This document shows positions 49,681-59,909 of a stretch of DNA of 64,000 bases, piece by piece. The notes beneath the pieces are model-generated. The model searched no databases, had not been told where the DNA came from, and saw nothing but the letters and a program-made list of their open reading frames with translations. The translations under genes were made by a program, and so were the position numbers. Origin of the DNA: JBNKHH01 sp050290245 (GTDB lineage Bacteria > Pseudomonadota > Alphaproteobacteria > Rhodobacterales > Rhodobacteraceae); the NCBI GenBank assembly GCA_050290245.1, contig JBNKHH010000080.1, positions 25,231 to 89,230 on the forward strand, given 5' to 3'. Every line of letters starts with the position of its first letter. Within the stretch, counting starts at the first letter, position 1.

Positions 49681-50956
49681 AGCGCAGCGCCTCCACCGGG
49701 TTCATGCGCGCCGCGCGGCGGGCAGGAAATAGGGTAATGCCCCATGAGAGGATCAGCGAGAGGCTTATGGCCGCGAGGACGTCGTTTGCCTCCAGCTTGG
49801 CGGGCAGGCGATAGATGCCGCGCACCGAGGCCTCCCATACTCCACCGCCTGCAGCACCGTTTACGAAGGCCAGGATCTGGTCGAAATAGATGGCGAAAAG
49901 GCAGCCGATGACCACGCCAAAGATCGTGCCGAGGGTGCCGACGAGGGCACCAGTCAGAAAGAACACCCGCATGATCGCCCCCTGGGTCAGTCCCATGGTA
50001 CGCAGGATGCCGATGTCGCGGCCCTTGTTTTTCACCAGCATGACGAGGCCAGAGATGATGTTCATCGACGCGATCAGAACGAGGACGCTCATCAGGACGA
50101 ACATGACTGTGTCCTCGACCTCTAGCGCGCGCAGGAAGCCTCCGGCACTGTCCTTCCAGGTCCACAACAGCGCCCTTTCGCCACCGGCTGCGGTGAGAGC
50201 CGGAGTCATGGCCTCGATATTCTCGGGGTTGACGACATTGACCTCCAACTCGTCGGCCACGCCGTCGCGATTGAAATAGGTCTGAGCCTCGGCAAAGGGC
50301 AGGTAGGCGCGGGTTTTGTCGATGTCGTAGCGGCCCGAGTTGAAAATGTAGGTGACGGTGTATTCGTTGATACGCGGGCTGGTTGAAAACGGGGTCTTGA
50401 CGCCGTTGGGGTTGATCAGGCGGATGACGTCTCCGATGCCGACACCGAGCGAGCGGGCGGCCTCGCGACCGATGGCAATGCCGTTGTCAAAGTCTTCGAG
50501 CGACCCAAGCGAAGTTTCGGGGTCGGCGATGCGGGGAATATCGGTCAGATCTTCAGCAGCAATTCCAAAGACTTCCATGCCGGTGTTCTGGTCGCGAAAG
50601 ACAGCCATGACCTGGCCTTTGACCAGGGGCGCGACGCGGGTGACGTCCTCGACGCTGCGCAGGCGCTCGGCCCAGTCGGCATAGTCGGGGATAACACGGG
50701 AAATCGCGCCGGTCTCGGTCTGGTAGGCCGTGGAATAGACCGTGACGTGGGCGTTCGCACCGAGGATGGTCGAGACGAACTCGTCACGAAAGCCCGCGCG
50801 GACTGCGAGCGTTATGATCAGCGCCGCTACGGCGAGCGTGATGCCGATCAGTGAGATCCAGGTCATGACGCTGACGCCGCCCTCAGCCCGCTTGGCGCGC
50901 AGGTAGCGCCAGGCGATCAGGAATTCGTAACGCGAAAAGGGGGCTGGCGTGGCCAT
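49673..50956 (-). CDS. lolC: Lipoprotein-releasing ABC transporter permease (LolC/E)
   Basis: 427 residues with the FtsX/LolC layout: helix 1 (WISLIGITLAVAALIITLAV), a periplasmic domain of about 220 residues starting ANAHVTVYS, and three helices at the C-terminus (SVLVLIASMNIISGLVMLV; MGLTQGAIMRVFFLTGALVG; the last ending FPARRAARMNPVEALRYE). A single permease next to lolD implies a homodimeric LolC/E, usual in alphaproteobacteria. Confidence 0.92.
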   Translation of the reverse strand: MATPAPFSRYEFLIAWRYLRAKRAEGGVSVMTWISLIGITLAVAALIITLAVRAGFRDEFVSTILGANAHVTVYSTAYQTETGAISRVIPDYADWAERLRSVEDVTRVAPLVKGQVMAVFRDQNTGMEVFGIAAEDLTDIPRIADPETSLGSLEDFDNGIAIGREAARSLGVGIGDVIRLINPNGVKTPFSTSPRINEYTVTYIFNSGRYDIDKTRAYLPFAEAQTYFNRDGVADELEVNVVNPENIEAMTPALTAAGGERALLWTWKDSAGGFLRALEVEDTVMFVLMSVLVLIASMNIISGLVMLVKNKGRDIGILRTMGLTQGAIMRVFFLTGALVGTLGTIFGVVIGCLFAIYFDQILAFVNGAAGGGVWEASVRGIYRLPAKLEANDVLAAISLSLILSWGITLFPARRAARMNPVEALRYE

Positions 50957-51014
50957 GTCTGCTCCGGTTTTGCCCTTGTTTGGCGAGGTCCGGCGGATTG
51001 GTCAACAGGGGTTT

Positions 51015-51062
51015 CGACGCGCGATGCGCGTCGATCCGCCGGAGGGGCGCTGCCCCCTCCGG
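51015..51062. terminator. Two consecutive hairpins between lolC and the DUF2199 gene
   Basis: CGACGCGC/GCGCGTCG with a three-base loop (51015-51033), then CCGGAGGGG/CCCCTCCGG with a six-base loop (51039-51062). They follow the DUF2199 stop on the minus strand and precede the lolC start by about 55 bases; likely terminators, although no T-run is present. Confidence 0.5.
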
Positions 51063-51096
51063 ACTTCCCCCGAGAATTTATGATAAGAGGAAGAGG

Positions 51097-51654
51097 CTAG
51101 TGTGCGGTCAGATGTCGGCGGACGTCCTGGCCGGCGGCGTCGTATATGTCCAGAAGCTGGTCGAAGGTGATACCATTGTCCTGGAGGTCGGCGAGCGGGT
51201 GTTCGCTGTGGGCCTGAAGGATCGGTCGCATCCCCTTGCCGCCGAGGACAAGGTCGCAGGGTACGGCGCTTTTGTTTTCGATCCAGGGCAGAAAATTCAC
51301 CATCCATGAAAAGCAGCCGTCGAAATCCGGGTCTTCGCCAGCGTAGCGGTTATAGTTTTCCTGCGTGACGCTGCCCCAGGTGCCGAAGGCGAAACGCTGG
51401 TCCGTGCCAATGATTGGGATGGGCAGTATGCAGCGGAGGTAACGGTCCTCTCCAATGCCGCAGAGGTCGGAGGTCAGGAAGTCGTTGCCCCTGGTTAGGG
51501 TGTCGAGGCCGCTGGCTGCTCGGTTGCCATGGTTCCAGGCGCCGGGGTGATCGTAGCCGATGTCAAAGACGCCGGAAAAGGATTTGCCACAGCACGGGCA
51601 GGGGGTCTCGCTATTGTTAAAGCGGAGCCAGCGCGGATCGTCGTCGAGTGTCAT
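51097..51654 (-). CDS. DUF2199 family protein
   Basis: 185 residues from the ATG that overlaps the purF stop as ATGA. The N-terminus has a CPCCGKSFSG pair of cysteine dipeptides (possible zinc site) and continues with FGTWGSVTQENYNRY and FSWMVNFLPWIENKSAVPCD, the family's signature region. Function is unknown. Its coupling to purF suggests only shared expression. Confidence 0.8.
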   Translation of the reverse strand: MTLDDDPRWLRFNNSETPCPCCGKSFSGVFDIGYDHPGAWNHGNRAASGLDTLTRGNDFLTSDLCGIGEDRYLRCILPIPIIGTDQRFAFGTWGSVTQENYNRYAGEDPDFDGCFSWMVNFLPWIENKSAVPCDLVLGGKGMRPILQAHSEHPLADLQDNGITFDQLLDIYDAAGQDVRRHLTAH

Positions 51655-53132
51655 TCCGCGGCTTTGAGTGCAAAGCCCTTTTCGATCTGGTCGGAGGGGG
51701 CGACCGGGTATTCGCCCGAGAAACAGGCGTCGCAATAGGCAGGCGATTTGGGGTCACGGCCCATGGACTCGCCCACGGCGCGGTAGAGGCCATCGAGCGA
51801 AATGAATTTCAGCGAATTAACGCCGAGGTGATCGCGCATTTCATCTTCGCTCATGGTCGCGGCGAGGAGTTTTTCGCGCTGCGGTGTGTCGACACCATAG
51901 AAACATGGCCATGCCGTGGGCGGTGAAGCGATGCGGAAGTGGACCTCGGCCGCGCCGGCATCAAGGATCATTTCCTTGATCTTGCGCGAGGTGGTGCCGC
52001 GCACGACGCTGTCGTCGACAAGGATGACACGCTTGCCCTTGATCAGGGCGCGATTGACGTTGAGTTTCAACCGCACACCCATGTTGCGGATCTGCTCGGT
52101 CGGTTCGATGAAGGTCCGGCCCATGTACTGGTTGCGGATGATTCCCATGGCGTAGGGGATGCCGGATTCCTGGCTGAAGCCGATGGCGGCAGGCGTGCCG
52201 CTGTCCGGGACTGGGCAGACGAGATCTGCCTCAACAGGCGATTCCTTGGCCAGTTCCTTGCCGATGGCCGAGCGGGTTTCATAGACCGACCTGCCGTTCA
52301 GTGTGCTGTCGGGGCGCGAGAAATAGACATGTTCGAAAATGCAGAAGCGGGGCTTCTTTTGTTCGAACGGGCGATGCGATGTGACCTCGTCATTTTCAAC
52401 GACGACCATTTCGCCGGGATCGACCTCGCGCACGAAATCGGCGCCAATGATGTCGAGTGCACAGGTCTCGGATGCCAGCGCCCAGCCTTCGTCACCAATG
52501 CGGCCCAGAACCAGCGGGCGCACGCCCAGCGGGTCGCGCACGCCAATCAGTTTAGTCCGGGTCATGGCGACGACCGAGAAAGCGCCTTCAACGCGGCGGA
52601 GCGCATCTTTCATCCGTTCGGGAACGGTCTTTTGGAGGCTGCGCGCCATCAGGTGGATGATGCATTCACTGTCGGACGATGATTGAAAGATTGATCCGCG
52701 CTCGATCAACTCGCGGCGCAGCGAGTCGGCATTCGTGATATTGCCGTTGTGGGCGATGGCTGCACCGCCCATGGAGAACTCACCGAAGAATGGCTGGACG
52801 TCGCGGATCTGCGTCGCGCCCTTGGAGCCGGCGGTTGAATAGCGTACATGGCCGATCGACAGGTTGCCAGGCAGGTTGTCCATGACGGTGGGGCGGGTAA
52901 AATTGTCGCGCACGAGACCGAACTTTCGGTCCGAGTGAAAGCCGCCCTCGGGTTCGTATGTAACGATTCCCCCGGCTTCTTGCCCGCGGTGTTGCAGGGC
53001 ATGAAGTCCGAGCGCGGTGAAATTCGCGGCATCGACAACGCCGATCACGCCGAAAATACCGCATTCCTCGCGCAGTTTATCGTCATCGAAGGGATCGGTT
53101 GTCAGCGGGCGAGGCAGTGTCTGTTCGGTCAT
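51651..53132 (-). CDS. purF: Amidophosphoribosyltransferase
   Basis: 493 residues. The N-terminal amide-transfer domain begins KLREECGIFGVIGVVD, where the cysteine becomes the N-terminal nucleophile after propeptide removal; the PRPP-binding motif is RVILVDDSVVRGTTSRKIKE. First committed step of purine synthesis: glutamine plus PRPP to phosphoribosylamine. The start at 53132 (MTEQTLPRPL) is the first with family sequence after it; a longer open frame upstream crosses the promoter region. Confidence 0.95.
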   Translation of the reverse strand: MTEQTLPRPLTTDPFDDDKLREECGIFGVIGVVDAANFTALGLHALQHRGQEAGGIVTYEPEGGFHSDRKFGLVRDNFTRPTVMDNLPGNLSIGHVRYSTAGSKGATQIRDVQPFFGEFSMGGAAIAHNGNITNADSLRRELIERGSIFQSSSDSECIIHLMARSLQKTVPERMKDALRRVEGAFSVVAMTRTKLIGVRDPLGVRPLVLGRIGDEGWALASETCALDIIGADFVREVDPGEMVVVENDEVTSHRPFEQKKPRFCIFEHVYFSRPDSTLNGRSVYETRSAIGKELAKESPVEADLVCPVPDSGTPAAIGFSQESGIPYAMGIIRNQYMGRTFIEPTEQIRNMGVRLKLNVNRALIKGKRVILVDDSVVRGTTSRKIKEMILDAGAAEVHFRIASPPTAWPCFYGVDTPQREKLLAATMSEDEMRDHLGVNSLKFISLDGLYRAVGESMGRDPKSPAYCDACFSGEYPVAPSDQIEKGFALKAAE

Positions 53133-53230
53133 CCGGTGACTCTGGTTGGCAGCAACGTGACTTACATATCGGCTTGTCACGGAAGTGTCACGGGGTCGAG
53201 GGCAGGAAATGCCGCTTTCGCCAAAAATTG

Positions 53231-53264
53231 CCAAAGGCCCGCAGGGACGGCTGCGGGCCTTTGG
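53231..53264 (-). terminator. Strong hairpin upstream of purF
   Basis: CCAAAGGCCCGCAG pairs with CTGCGGGCCTTTGG (14 bp, six-base loop). On the minus strand it is followed by CAATTTTTGG, the form of an intrinsic terminator, although the nearest minus-strand gene upstream (cvpA) ends some 530 bases away. It could end a small unannotated transcript, or act as an attenuator before purF. Confidence 0.55.
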
Positions 53265-53731
53265 GAAAACCAAGCCATTCTGGCGGCACTCACTACGTGG
53301 GCAAACTCGGAAAACACATCACCATCACCGCCCTTGGGAATAGGCGTCGGGTGCCTTTCAGCAATCCCGACGCCCAACTCACTCACTCATTACGCGGCAC
53401 CTTGGAACCACCGCGGTCCCGCTTACAGAAACATGTATCGCCTAGGTGATTGGCAGCAGTTGGGCGGAAATAATCAGCATCAGGGCGAGTTTGTGATCGG
53501 GCCTGCCCTGAGAAAGTGGCAGGATTGGAGCCATTCTGATCATGGGGAAACAATGCGGCGGTGCAGCGTGGTGGGGGGACTTGAAATCAAGAGATTCCGG
53601 CCGAGTTGTTGACGCTTTGGGGACAATAGCGGGGTTGGGGGATGCTTGAGCCAGATGGCGAAAATGCCATAATTTTAGTGTTTGGGTATCGAAAACAGTT
53701 TGTTTCCAGGATTTTGCTGCCTTGGAAACCG
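53265..53731. other. Non-coding stretch with a hairpin, no recognised gene
   Basis: Between the purF-side terminator and the cvpA-side terminator I recognise no protein. GGCGTCGGG pairs with CCCGACGCC (53343-53374), and GTTTCCAGG with CCTTGGAAAC (about 53702-53729). A 60-codon frame at 53432-53612 lacks a ribosome-binding site. The cluster of stems next to a minus-strand terminator would suit a small RNA. Confidence 0.4.
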
Positions 53732-53759
53732 AAAGCGCCCGGCCGGGGCCGAGCGCTTT
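53732..53759 (-). terminator. Terminator candidate after cvpA
   Basis: AAAGCGC pairs with GCGCTTT, with GGCC/GGCC pairing possible inside. It is about 30 bases downstream of the cvpA stop on the minus strand and probably ends the radA-cvpA transcript. Confidence 0.5.
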
Positions 53760-53792
53760 GTCTTGTCCTTATGGAGATTCGGGCTCTGCCAT

Positions 53793-54362
53793 TCAGCCTT
53801 CGGTTGGTGCGGGTGCGCACTTGCCGATCAGCGCGTCATACTGGGCGGCAATCCAGCCTGGGGCGTCATTGGGGATGCGCTCATCCAGCATCTCCGAGAC
53901 CTGGCTGAAGACCACTGCCGTGCGGCTGTCATCGACCATCGGGATCGGGTCCGAGACGATCACGCGCTCGTAGACGATGAAGGCGATGGCAACCAGCACC
54001 ACGCCGCGCGCAACGCCGAACAAAAAGCCCAGGCCCTGGTCGATTCCGCCGAGCGCCGAGCGTTGAACGGCACCCGCAAAGAGCGGTGTGAAGACGGCAA
54101 ATACAACCAGTGCTGCGGCAAATACGCCCGCAAAGGCGGCAATCATCGAGAGTTCGCAGGACGGTCCAAGGAAGTCTTTGAGAACCGGGACCTCTTTCAT
54201 CAGCGGTTCAACCGTCGGCGCAAAGACATAGGCAACAACCGCTGCCAGAACCCATCCGCCGATCGAAAGTGCCTCGCGGACGAAACCACGGGAATATGCC
54301 AAGACGGCCGATAGGATGATGACCATCGCCACGATGCCGTCGATGATAGTGAAGCCTTCCAT
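53793..54362 (-). CDS. cvpA: CvpA family membrane protein
   Basis: 189 residues with four helices, starting EGFTIIDGIVAMVIILSAVL and including YSRGFVREALSIGGWVLAAV, the CvpA hallmark, and LGGIDQGLGFLFGVARGVVL. CvpA proteins are linked with colicin V production, envelope integrity and often with purF; here it is near purF though separated by about 660 bases. Confidence 0.88.
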   Translation of the reverse strand: MEGFTIIDGIVAMVIILSAVLAYSRGFVREALSIGGWVLAAVVAYVFAPTVEPLMKEVPVLKDFLGPSCELSMIAAFAGVFAAALVVFAVFTPLFAGAVQRSALGGIDQGLGFLFGVARGVVLVAIAFIVYERVIVSDPIPMVDDSRTAVVFSQVSEMLDERIPNDAPGWIAAQYDALIGKCAPAPTEG

Positions 54363-54393
54363 GAGTCTCGCCTCGTTTTCTGCCCCCGAAACC

Positions 54394-55758
<1,365 letters not shown>

Positions 55759-55843
55759 GGGGCCTTCTTGCCCGCACTGTCCGCGCGAAACAAGCAGTCA
55801 AATCGGAATGCACTTTGCCCAGACGACCGGATTCGACCTGCTG

Positions 55844-56419
55844 CTAGGTCCGCGTCAGGAACGGCAGGTCCACATTATCCGGAGGCGGCAACAATTTCGG
55901 ACGCCTGGATTGCGATGTCTTGTTCCCGCGCATGTCCCGAGCCACGGCCAAGATAGAGCGTACCTCGGGTTCCGGAGGGGCATTCGGTGTGCCGTCGGCC
56001 TCGTTCTGAGCGGCCTTTGAGCGGTGGCGGAAGACAGGCATGGGGTCGCCGGGCCAATCCGGGTTTTCCAGGATTAGGGGGGGAGCAGCCTGGCGCGACC
56101 GGAAGGTCGCAGTATTGTCTTCGGCGGCCTCGTAGCGCGACAGGCTTGCGCCGTCGCACAGCATGATCACCCCGAGCCAGACGGTCGGGCAGAAGGCAGC
56201 GAGGAAAAGGAATATCCAGCTAGTCTGAGCAATTCCCAGAGACCACGGCACCAGCCCGATTGTCGTAGCCACCGCAAATAGGCAGGCAAACGCGTAGACC
56301 CATGCATTCGAGCTGCGCGACAGGATCAGTCGACGCAGTGCCAACCAGCCCGTCGTTAACGGCAAGAGGATCATGAATCCCCTAAAGATAAGCGCAAAAA
56401 ACTGGCTCAGGATGTCCAT
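55844..56419 (-). CDS. Hypothetical membrane protein
   Basis: 191 residues from MDILSQFFALIFRGFMILLP, with four helices in the first 110 residues (WVYAFACLFAVATTIGLV, IFLFLAAFCPTVWLGVIMLC) and a long hydrophilic, proline-rich tail (PPLILENPDWPGDPMPVFRH). No family known to me. It lies upstream of radA on the same strand and may share its transcript. Confidence 0.65.
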   Translation of the reverse strand: MDILSQFFALIFRGFMILLPLTTGWLALRRLILSRSSNAWVYAFACLFAVATTIGLVPWSLGIAQTSWIFLFLAAFCPTVWLGVIMLCDGASLSRYEAAEDNTATFRSRQAAPPLILENPDWPGDPMPVFRHRSKAAQNEADGTPNAPPEPEVRSILAVARDMRGNKTSQSRRPKLLPPPDNVDLPFLTRT

Positions 56420-56550
56420 TCTGCGACTCCGTTTTGCCACCCCAGGCAGCATAAGTCGGCATTTTGGTTAAAAAAGCGTGATGAGTCTCAAATTGTTTCC
56501 GATTTGGAACCAGATTGTTGCAGCCGTGCAATGAGGTGCCAGAATTCCCT

Positions 56551-57312
56551 TTATCTCAGGGTTTCGATGGGGCCTTCGGCGCTGCCGTGGATGAACTGCG
56601 TCAGATAGGGGTCGCCGCTGTCGTCCATCTGCGCCACCGGCCCGGTCCAGCGAATCTTTCCGCCGTGGAGCATGGCGACCTCGTCGGCGATGGCGCGGAC
56701 GCTGGTCATGTCATGGGTGATCGTCATGGCGGTAGCGCCCATTTCGACGACGATCTCTCGGATAAGATCGTTGATCACGCCGGACATGATGGGATCGAGG
56801 CCCGTGGTGGGTTCGTCAAAAAAGATGATCTCTGGCTCGGCGGCGATGGCGCGCGCAAGGCCCACGCGTTTCTGCATGCCGCCTGAGAGTTCGGCCGGAA
56901 AAAGGTCGGCCACGTCGGGCGAAAGACCCACGCGGCGCAGCTTTTCGATGGCGATTTCGCGGGCTTCGGTCTTGGGGCGTTTTAGCGTGCCACGCAACAG
57001 ACGGAAGGCGACATTTTCCCAGACGTGCAGGCTGTCAAACAGGGCACCGCCCTGGAACAACATGCCAAAGCGCGCGAGGAAGGCGTCGCGCTCGGACGAG
57101 CCCTGGCGCAGGCGGGTGACGTCCTGCCCATCCACCAAGATCGAGCCGCTGTCGGGCTGGATCAGTCCGAGGACACATTTCAAAAGGACCGATTTGCCAG
57201 TGCCGGATCCGCCGATGATCACCATGCTGCGCCCCCGCCCAATGGACAGGTCGACGCCGCGAAGCACGTGCTTTGGCCCGAAGGCTTTGTGGACCTGGGA
57301 AAGCTCGATCAT
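56551..57312 (-). CDS. mlaF: MlaF-type phospholipid ABC transporter ATP-binding protein
   Basis: 253 residues from MIELSQVHKAFGPKHVLRGV (a longer open frame upstream overlaps mlaE and lacks family sequence). Walker A IGGSGTGKSVLLKC (the GKS-VLLK form of MlaF), signature LSGGMQKRVGLARAIA and Walker B IIFFDEPTTGLD. With MlaE it moves glycerophospholipids between the membranes. Overlaps mlaE by four bases; no mlaD follows in the window. Confidence 0.88.
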   Translation of the reverse strand: MIELSQVHKAFGPKHVLRGVDLSIGRGRSMVIIGGSGTGKSVLLKCVLGLIQPDSGSILVDGQDVTRLRQGSSERDAFLARFGMLFQGGALFDSLHVWENVAFRLLRGTLKRPKTEAREIAIEKLRRVGLSPDVADLFPAELSGGMQKRVGLARAIAAEPEIIFFDEPTTGLDPIMSGVINDLIREIVVEMGATAMTITHDMTSVRAIADEVAMLHGGKIRWTGPVAQMDDSGDPYLTQFIHGSAEGPIETLR

Positions 57313-58082
57313 GCCGCGAAAAACAGTTCGGTAAGAATGAAGTTTGCCGCCAGGATCAGGACACTGGCGGCGACGACGGCGCTTTTTGTGGCGCGGCCTA
57401 CGCCCTGGGCTCCCCTGCCGGACTGCATCCCAAAATAGCAACCCATGAGCGCCGCGATAAAGCCGAATGCGGCGCCCTTTGTCAGCGACGACACGATGTC
57501 GAGCGGTTCAAGGAAATCGACGGTGTTCCTGAGGTATGTGGCCGCGTTGAAACCGAGACGATTCACCCCGACCAAATAACCGCCCAGAATGCCGATCACA
57601 TCGCCCACGCCGACAAGGATCGGCATAACGATGGTGGCCGCCAGAACGCGGGGAAGCGTCAGGTATTTCATTGGGTTGGTGGAAAGGGTCACAAGGGCGT
57701 CGATTTGTTCGGTGACCTTCATCGTCGCGATTTCGGCAGCAATGGACGAGGTCACGCGGGCGGCGATCATCAGGCCAACCAGCACCGGGCCAAGTTCGCG
57801 TACCATGCCGATGGCAACGATCTGGGGCACCACCGCCTCGGCCGAGAACCGTGCGCCGCCAGCGTAAATCTGCAAGGCAAGGGCACCGCCGGTGAAGATC
57901 GTGGTCAGGCCGACGACGGGCAGCGAGAAGTATCCGATCTGGATCAGGGCATGTCCCAACTCGCGCGGATACCAGGGGGGGCGAGCCAGGTGGCTGATCG
58001 TGTCCAGGGCGAACTGCGTGGCGCGCCCGACGGCGGCGAGAAGCGCCAGGACCGTGCGGCCTATGGTGGCAAGAAGGCTCAC
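57309..58082 (-). CDS. mlaE: MlaE-type phospholipid ABC transporter permease
   Basis: 257 residues, six helices. Family-defining stretches are VPQIVAIGMVRELGPVLVGL and ARVTSSIAAEIATMKVTEQIDALVTL. The 4-base overlaps with both alr upstream and mlaF downstream indicate translation from one message. MlaD and periplasmic components must be encoded elsewhere. Confidence 0.9.
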   Translation of the reverse strand: MSLLATIGRTVLALLAAVGRATQFALDTISHLARPPWYPRELGHALIQIGYFSLPVVGLTTIFTGGALALQIYAGGARFSAEAVVPQIVAIGMVRELGPVLVGLMIAARVTSSIAAEIATMKVTEQIDALVTLSTNPMKYLTLPRVLAATIVMPILVGVGDVIGILGGYLVGVNRLGFNAATYLRNTVDFLEPLDIVSSLTKGAAFGFIAALMGCYFGMQSGRGAQGVGRATKSAVVAASVLILAANFILTELFFAA

Positions 58083-59125
58083 GCGCCACCCTTGTAGGTG
58101 CGTTGGTAACGGCCACCGAGGGACGTCAGGATTTCATAGCCGATGGTGCCGGCCGCGTCGGCCAAGGCATCGACTCCCTGGTTCGGGCCCAAAATGTCGA
58201 GATTGTCAGGCACCTCGTCGAGGTGACTGACATTCACGGTGATCAGGTCCATGGAAACCCGGCCTACGACGTCGCAAGGGGTATTACCGGCCCAGACACG
58301 AGCTTTTGGTCCCATGGCCCGGATCAGCCCGTCTGCATATCCGGCAGCGATGGTCGCGACGGTGGTTTCTACGCTGGCGGTCCAGGTGTTTCCATATCCG
58401 ACTGTTTCAAATGGTCGTACCAGCCGGGTCTGGATGACGGGGGCGGAGATCCGGACAACGGGCTTCGCTTCGCCAAAGGGCTCTCCGCCATAAAGGCCGA
58501 TGCCCGGACGAGTCAGGTCGAAGTGGTATTCGGGACCAAGCAGGACGCCACCCGTCGCCGCGAGGGACCGGCGATGTGCGATGCCATCGGTCATGTCGTG
58601 GAACGTGCGCAATTGCTGGGCGTTCATCGGATGGCCGGGTTCGTCGGCGCAGGCAAGGTGGCTCATCACCAGGCGAGGGCCGGCGTCCATCAGTTCGTCT
58701 TTCAGGGCGTCCCAGTCGTCGAGTTCGATGCCAAGCCGGTTCATGCCCGTATCTAGCTGGATGCCGAAAGAATGGCCCGGGGCCTCGGAAAAATGGCGGA
58801 CCACCTGCTCGGGGGCGTTCAACAGAGGGATGAGCTCTGCGGCTCTGATGATCTCTGTGTCTCCCGGCATGTGCCCAGAAAATACATAGATGTCGGCCGC
58901 GTTCCCCACAGCCTTTCGGACGATCGCTCCTTCCTCGGCCACGGCAACAAAGAAGCTTTGGACGCCCGCAGAAGCAAGAGTGCGCGCAACGCGTCCTGCG
59001 TCCAGCCCGTACCCGTTCGCCTTGACGACGGCTGCAGTTTCGACGTGGTCTGACGACATGGCGTTCAGCGTCCGCCAGTTGGCGGTCACGGCGTCAAGGT
59101 CGATGGTCAGGTGCGCGGCTGTCAT
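58079..59125 (-). CDS. alr: Alanine racemase
   Basis: 348 residues from MTAAHLTIDLDAVTANWRTL. The PLP lysine is in AAVVKANGYGLDAG and the second catalytic residue region is near YGNTWTASVETTVATIAAGY; DVVGRVSMDLITVNVS and the final NQGVDALADAAGTIGYEILT are conserved in the family. It makes D-alanine for peptidoglycan. Twelve further codons are open upstream (MTKPGPWPTPNS) but lack homology. It heads the alr-mlaE-mlaF unit. Confidence 0.93.
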   Translation of the reverse strand: MTAAHLTIDLDAVTANWRTLNAMSSDHVETAAVVKANGYGLDAGRVARTLASAGVQSFFVAVAEEGAIVRKAVGNAADIYVFSGHMPGDTEIIRAAELIPLLNAPEQVVRHFSEAPGHSFGIQLDTGMNRLGIELDDWDALKDELMDAGPRLVMSHLACADEPGHPMNAQQLRTFHDMTDGIAHRRSLAATGGVLLGPEYHFDLTRPGIGLYGGEPFGEAKPVVRISAPVIQTRLVRPFETVGYGNTWTASVETTVATIAAGYADGLIRAMGPKARVWAGNTPCDVVGRVSMDLITVNVSHLDEVPDNLDILGPNQGVDALADAAGTIGYEILTSLGGRYQRTYKGGA

Positions 59126-59267
59126 GGAATTCGGTGTCGGCCAAGGGCCGGGTTTCGTCAAGCCCCGTTGCCCTGTCCTGCCCGAAATACGCGGATTACG
59201 ACCCGGTCACAGGGTGATTGGCAAGGCGGAGTACAAGGGGTAGGCAGGCCATTCAAAGGAGAGATGC

Positions 59268-59909
59268 ATGGGCGAAATCATCCTGGTCCGCCATGGGCAG
59301 GCCAATTCGGGCGCGGTGACCGAGGAAGAGTATGACATGTTGAGCGAGACCGGGCATTTACAGTCGAAATGGCTGGGCGAATGGATGCGCATCCATGAAG
59401 ATGGATTCGATCATGTTCTTTCCGGTACCCTGCAGCGGCACCGCGAGACTGTGGCGGGCATGGGCTTTGCGGCAGACGAGGATGCGCGTCTGAACGAGCT
59501 TGATTACCTGACGCTGAGCCAGCAGTTGCATGAGCGCAAGGGAGAGCCTTTGCCGACGGGAGAAACCTTTGCCGATCACATGCCGAAGGTCTTTGCCGCC
59601 TGGCAAGCCGCCGAGATCGAAGGAGCCGAGCCTTATGAGAGGTTCGAGGCGCGGATCGGCGAGTTGTTGAGAGAGGCTGCTATTCCGGGGCGGCGCCTGT
59701 TGTGCGTCACTTCTGGCGGGGTGATCGGCATGGTCCTGCGCCACATTCTGGATTTGGACATGATGAAGATGAGCCGCGTCATGCTGCCAATCTGGAACAC
59801 GTCAATCCACCGTTTACGGGTGCATGACGACGAGACCATCCTGGCCGGTTTCAACGCAATCCCCCACATGGATACCCCCGAACGCGCACATGTGCGGACC
59901 CACTACTGA
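59268..59909 (+). CDS. Histidine phosphatase family protein
   Basis: 213 residues of the phosphoglycerate-mutase-like fold. The catalytic motif LVRHGQANSG is at residue 6, and the second His region is LCVTSGGVIGMVLRHIL; the fold partner Arg is in SGTLQRHRETVAG. GGAGAG precedes the ATG. A broad sugar- or alcohol-phosphate phosphatase; its partner is unknown. It ends seven bases inside the convergent MscS gene. Confidence 0.88.
   Translation: MGEIILVRHGQANSGAVTEEEYDMLSETGHLQSKWLGEWMRIHEDGFDHVLSGTLQRHRETVAGMGFAADEDARLNELDYLTLSQQLHERKGEPLPTGETFADHMPKVFAAWQAAEIEGAEPYERFEARIGELLREAAIPGRRLLCVTSGGVIGMVLRHILDLDMMKMSRVMLPIWNTSIHRLRVHDDETILAGFNAIPHMDTPERAHVRTHY

Noticed and set aside
53432..53612. A 60-codon frame between purF and cvpA
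   Set aside because: No ribosome-binding site and no recognisable homology; it overlaps the structured non-coding stretch.
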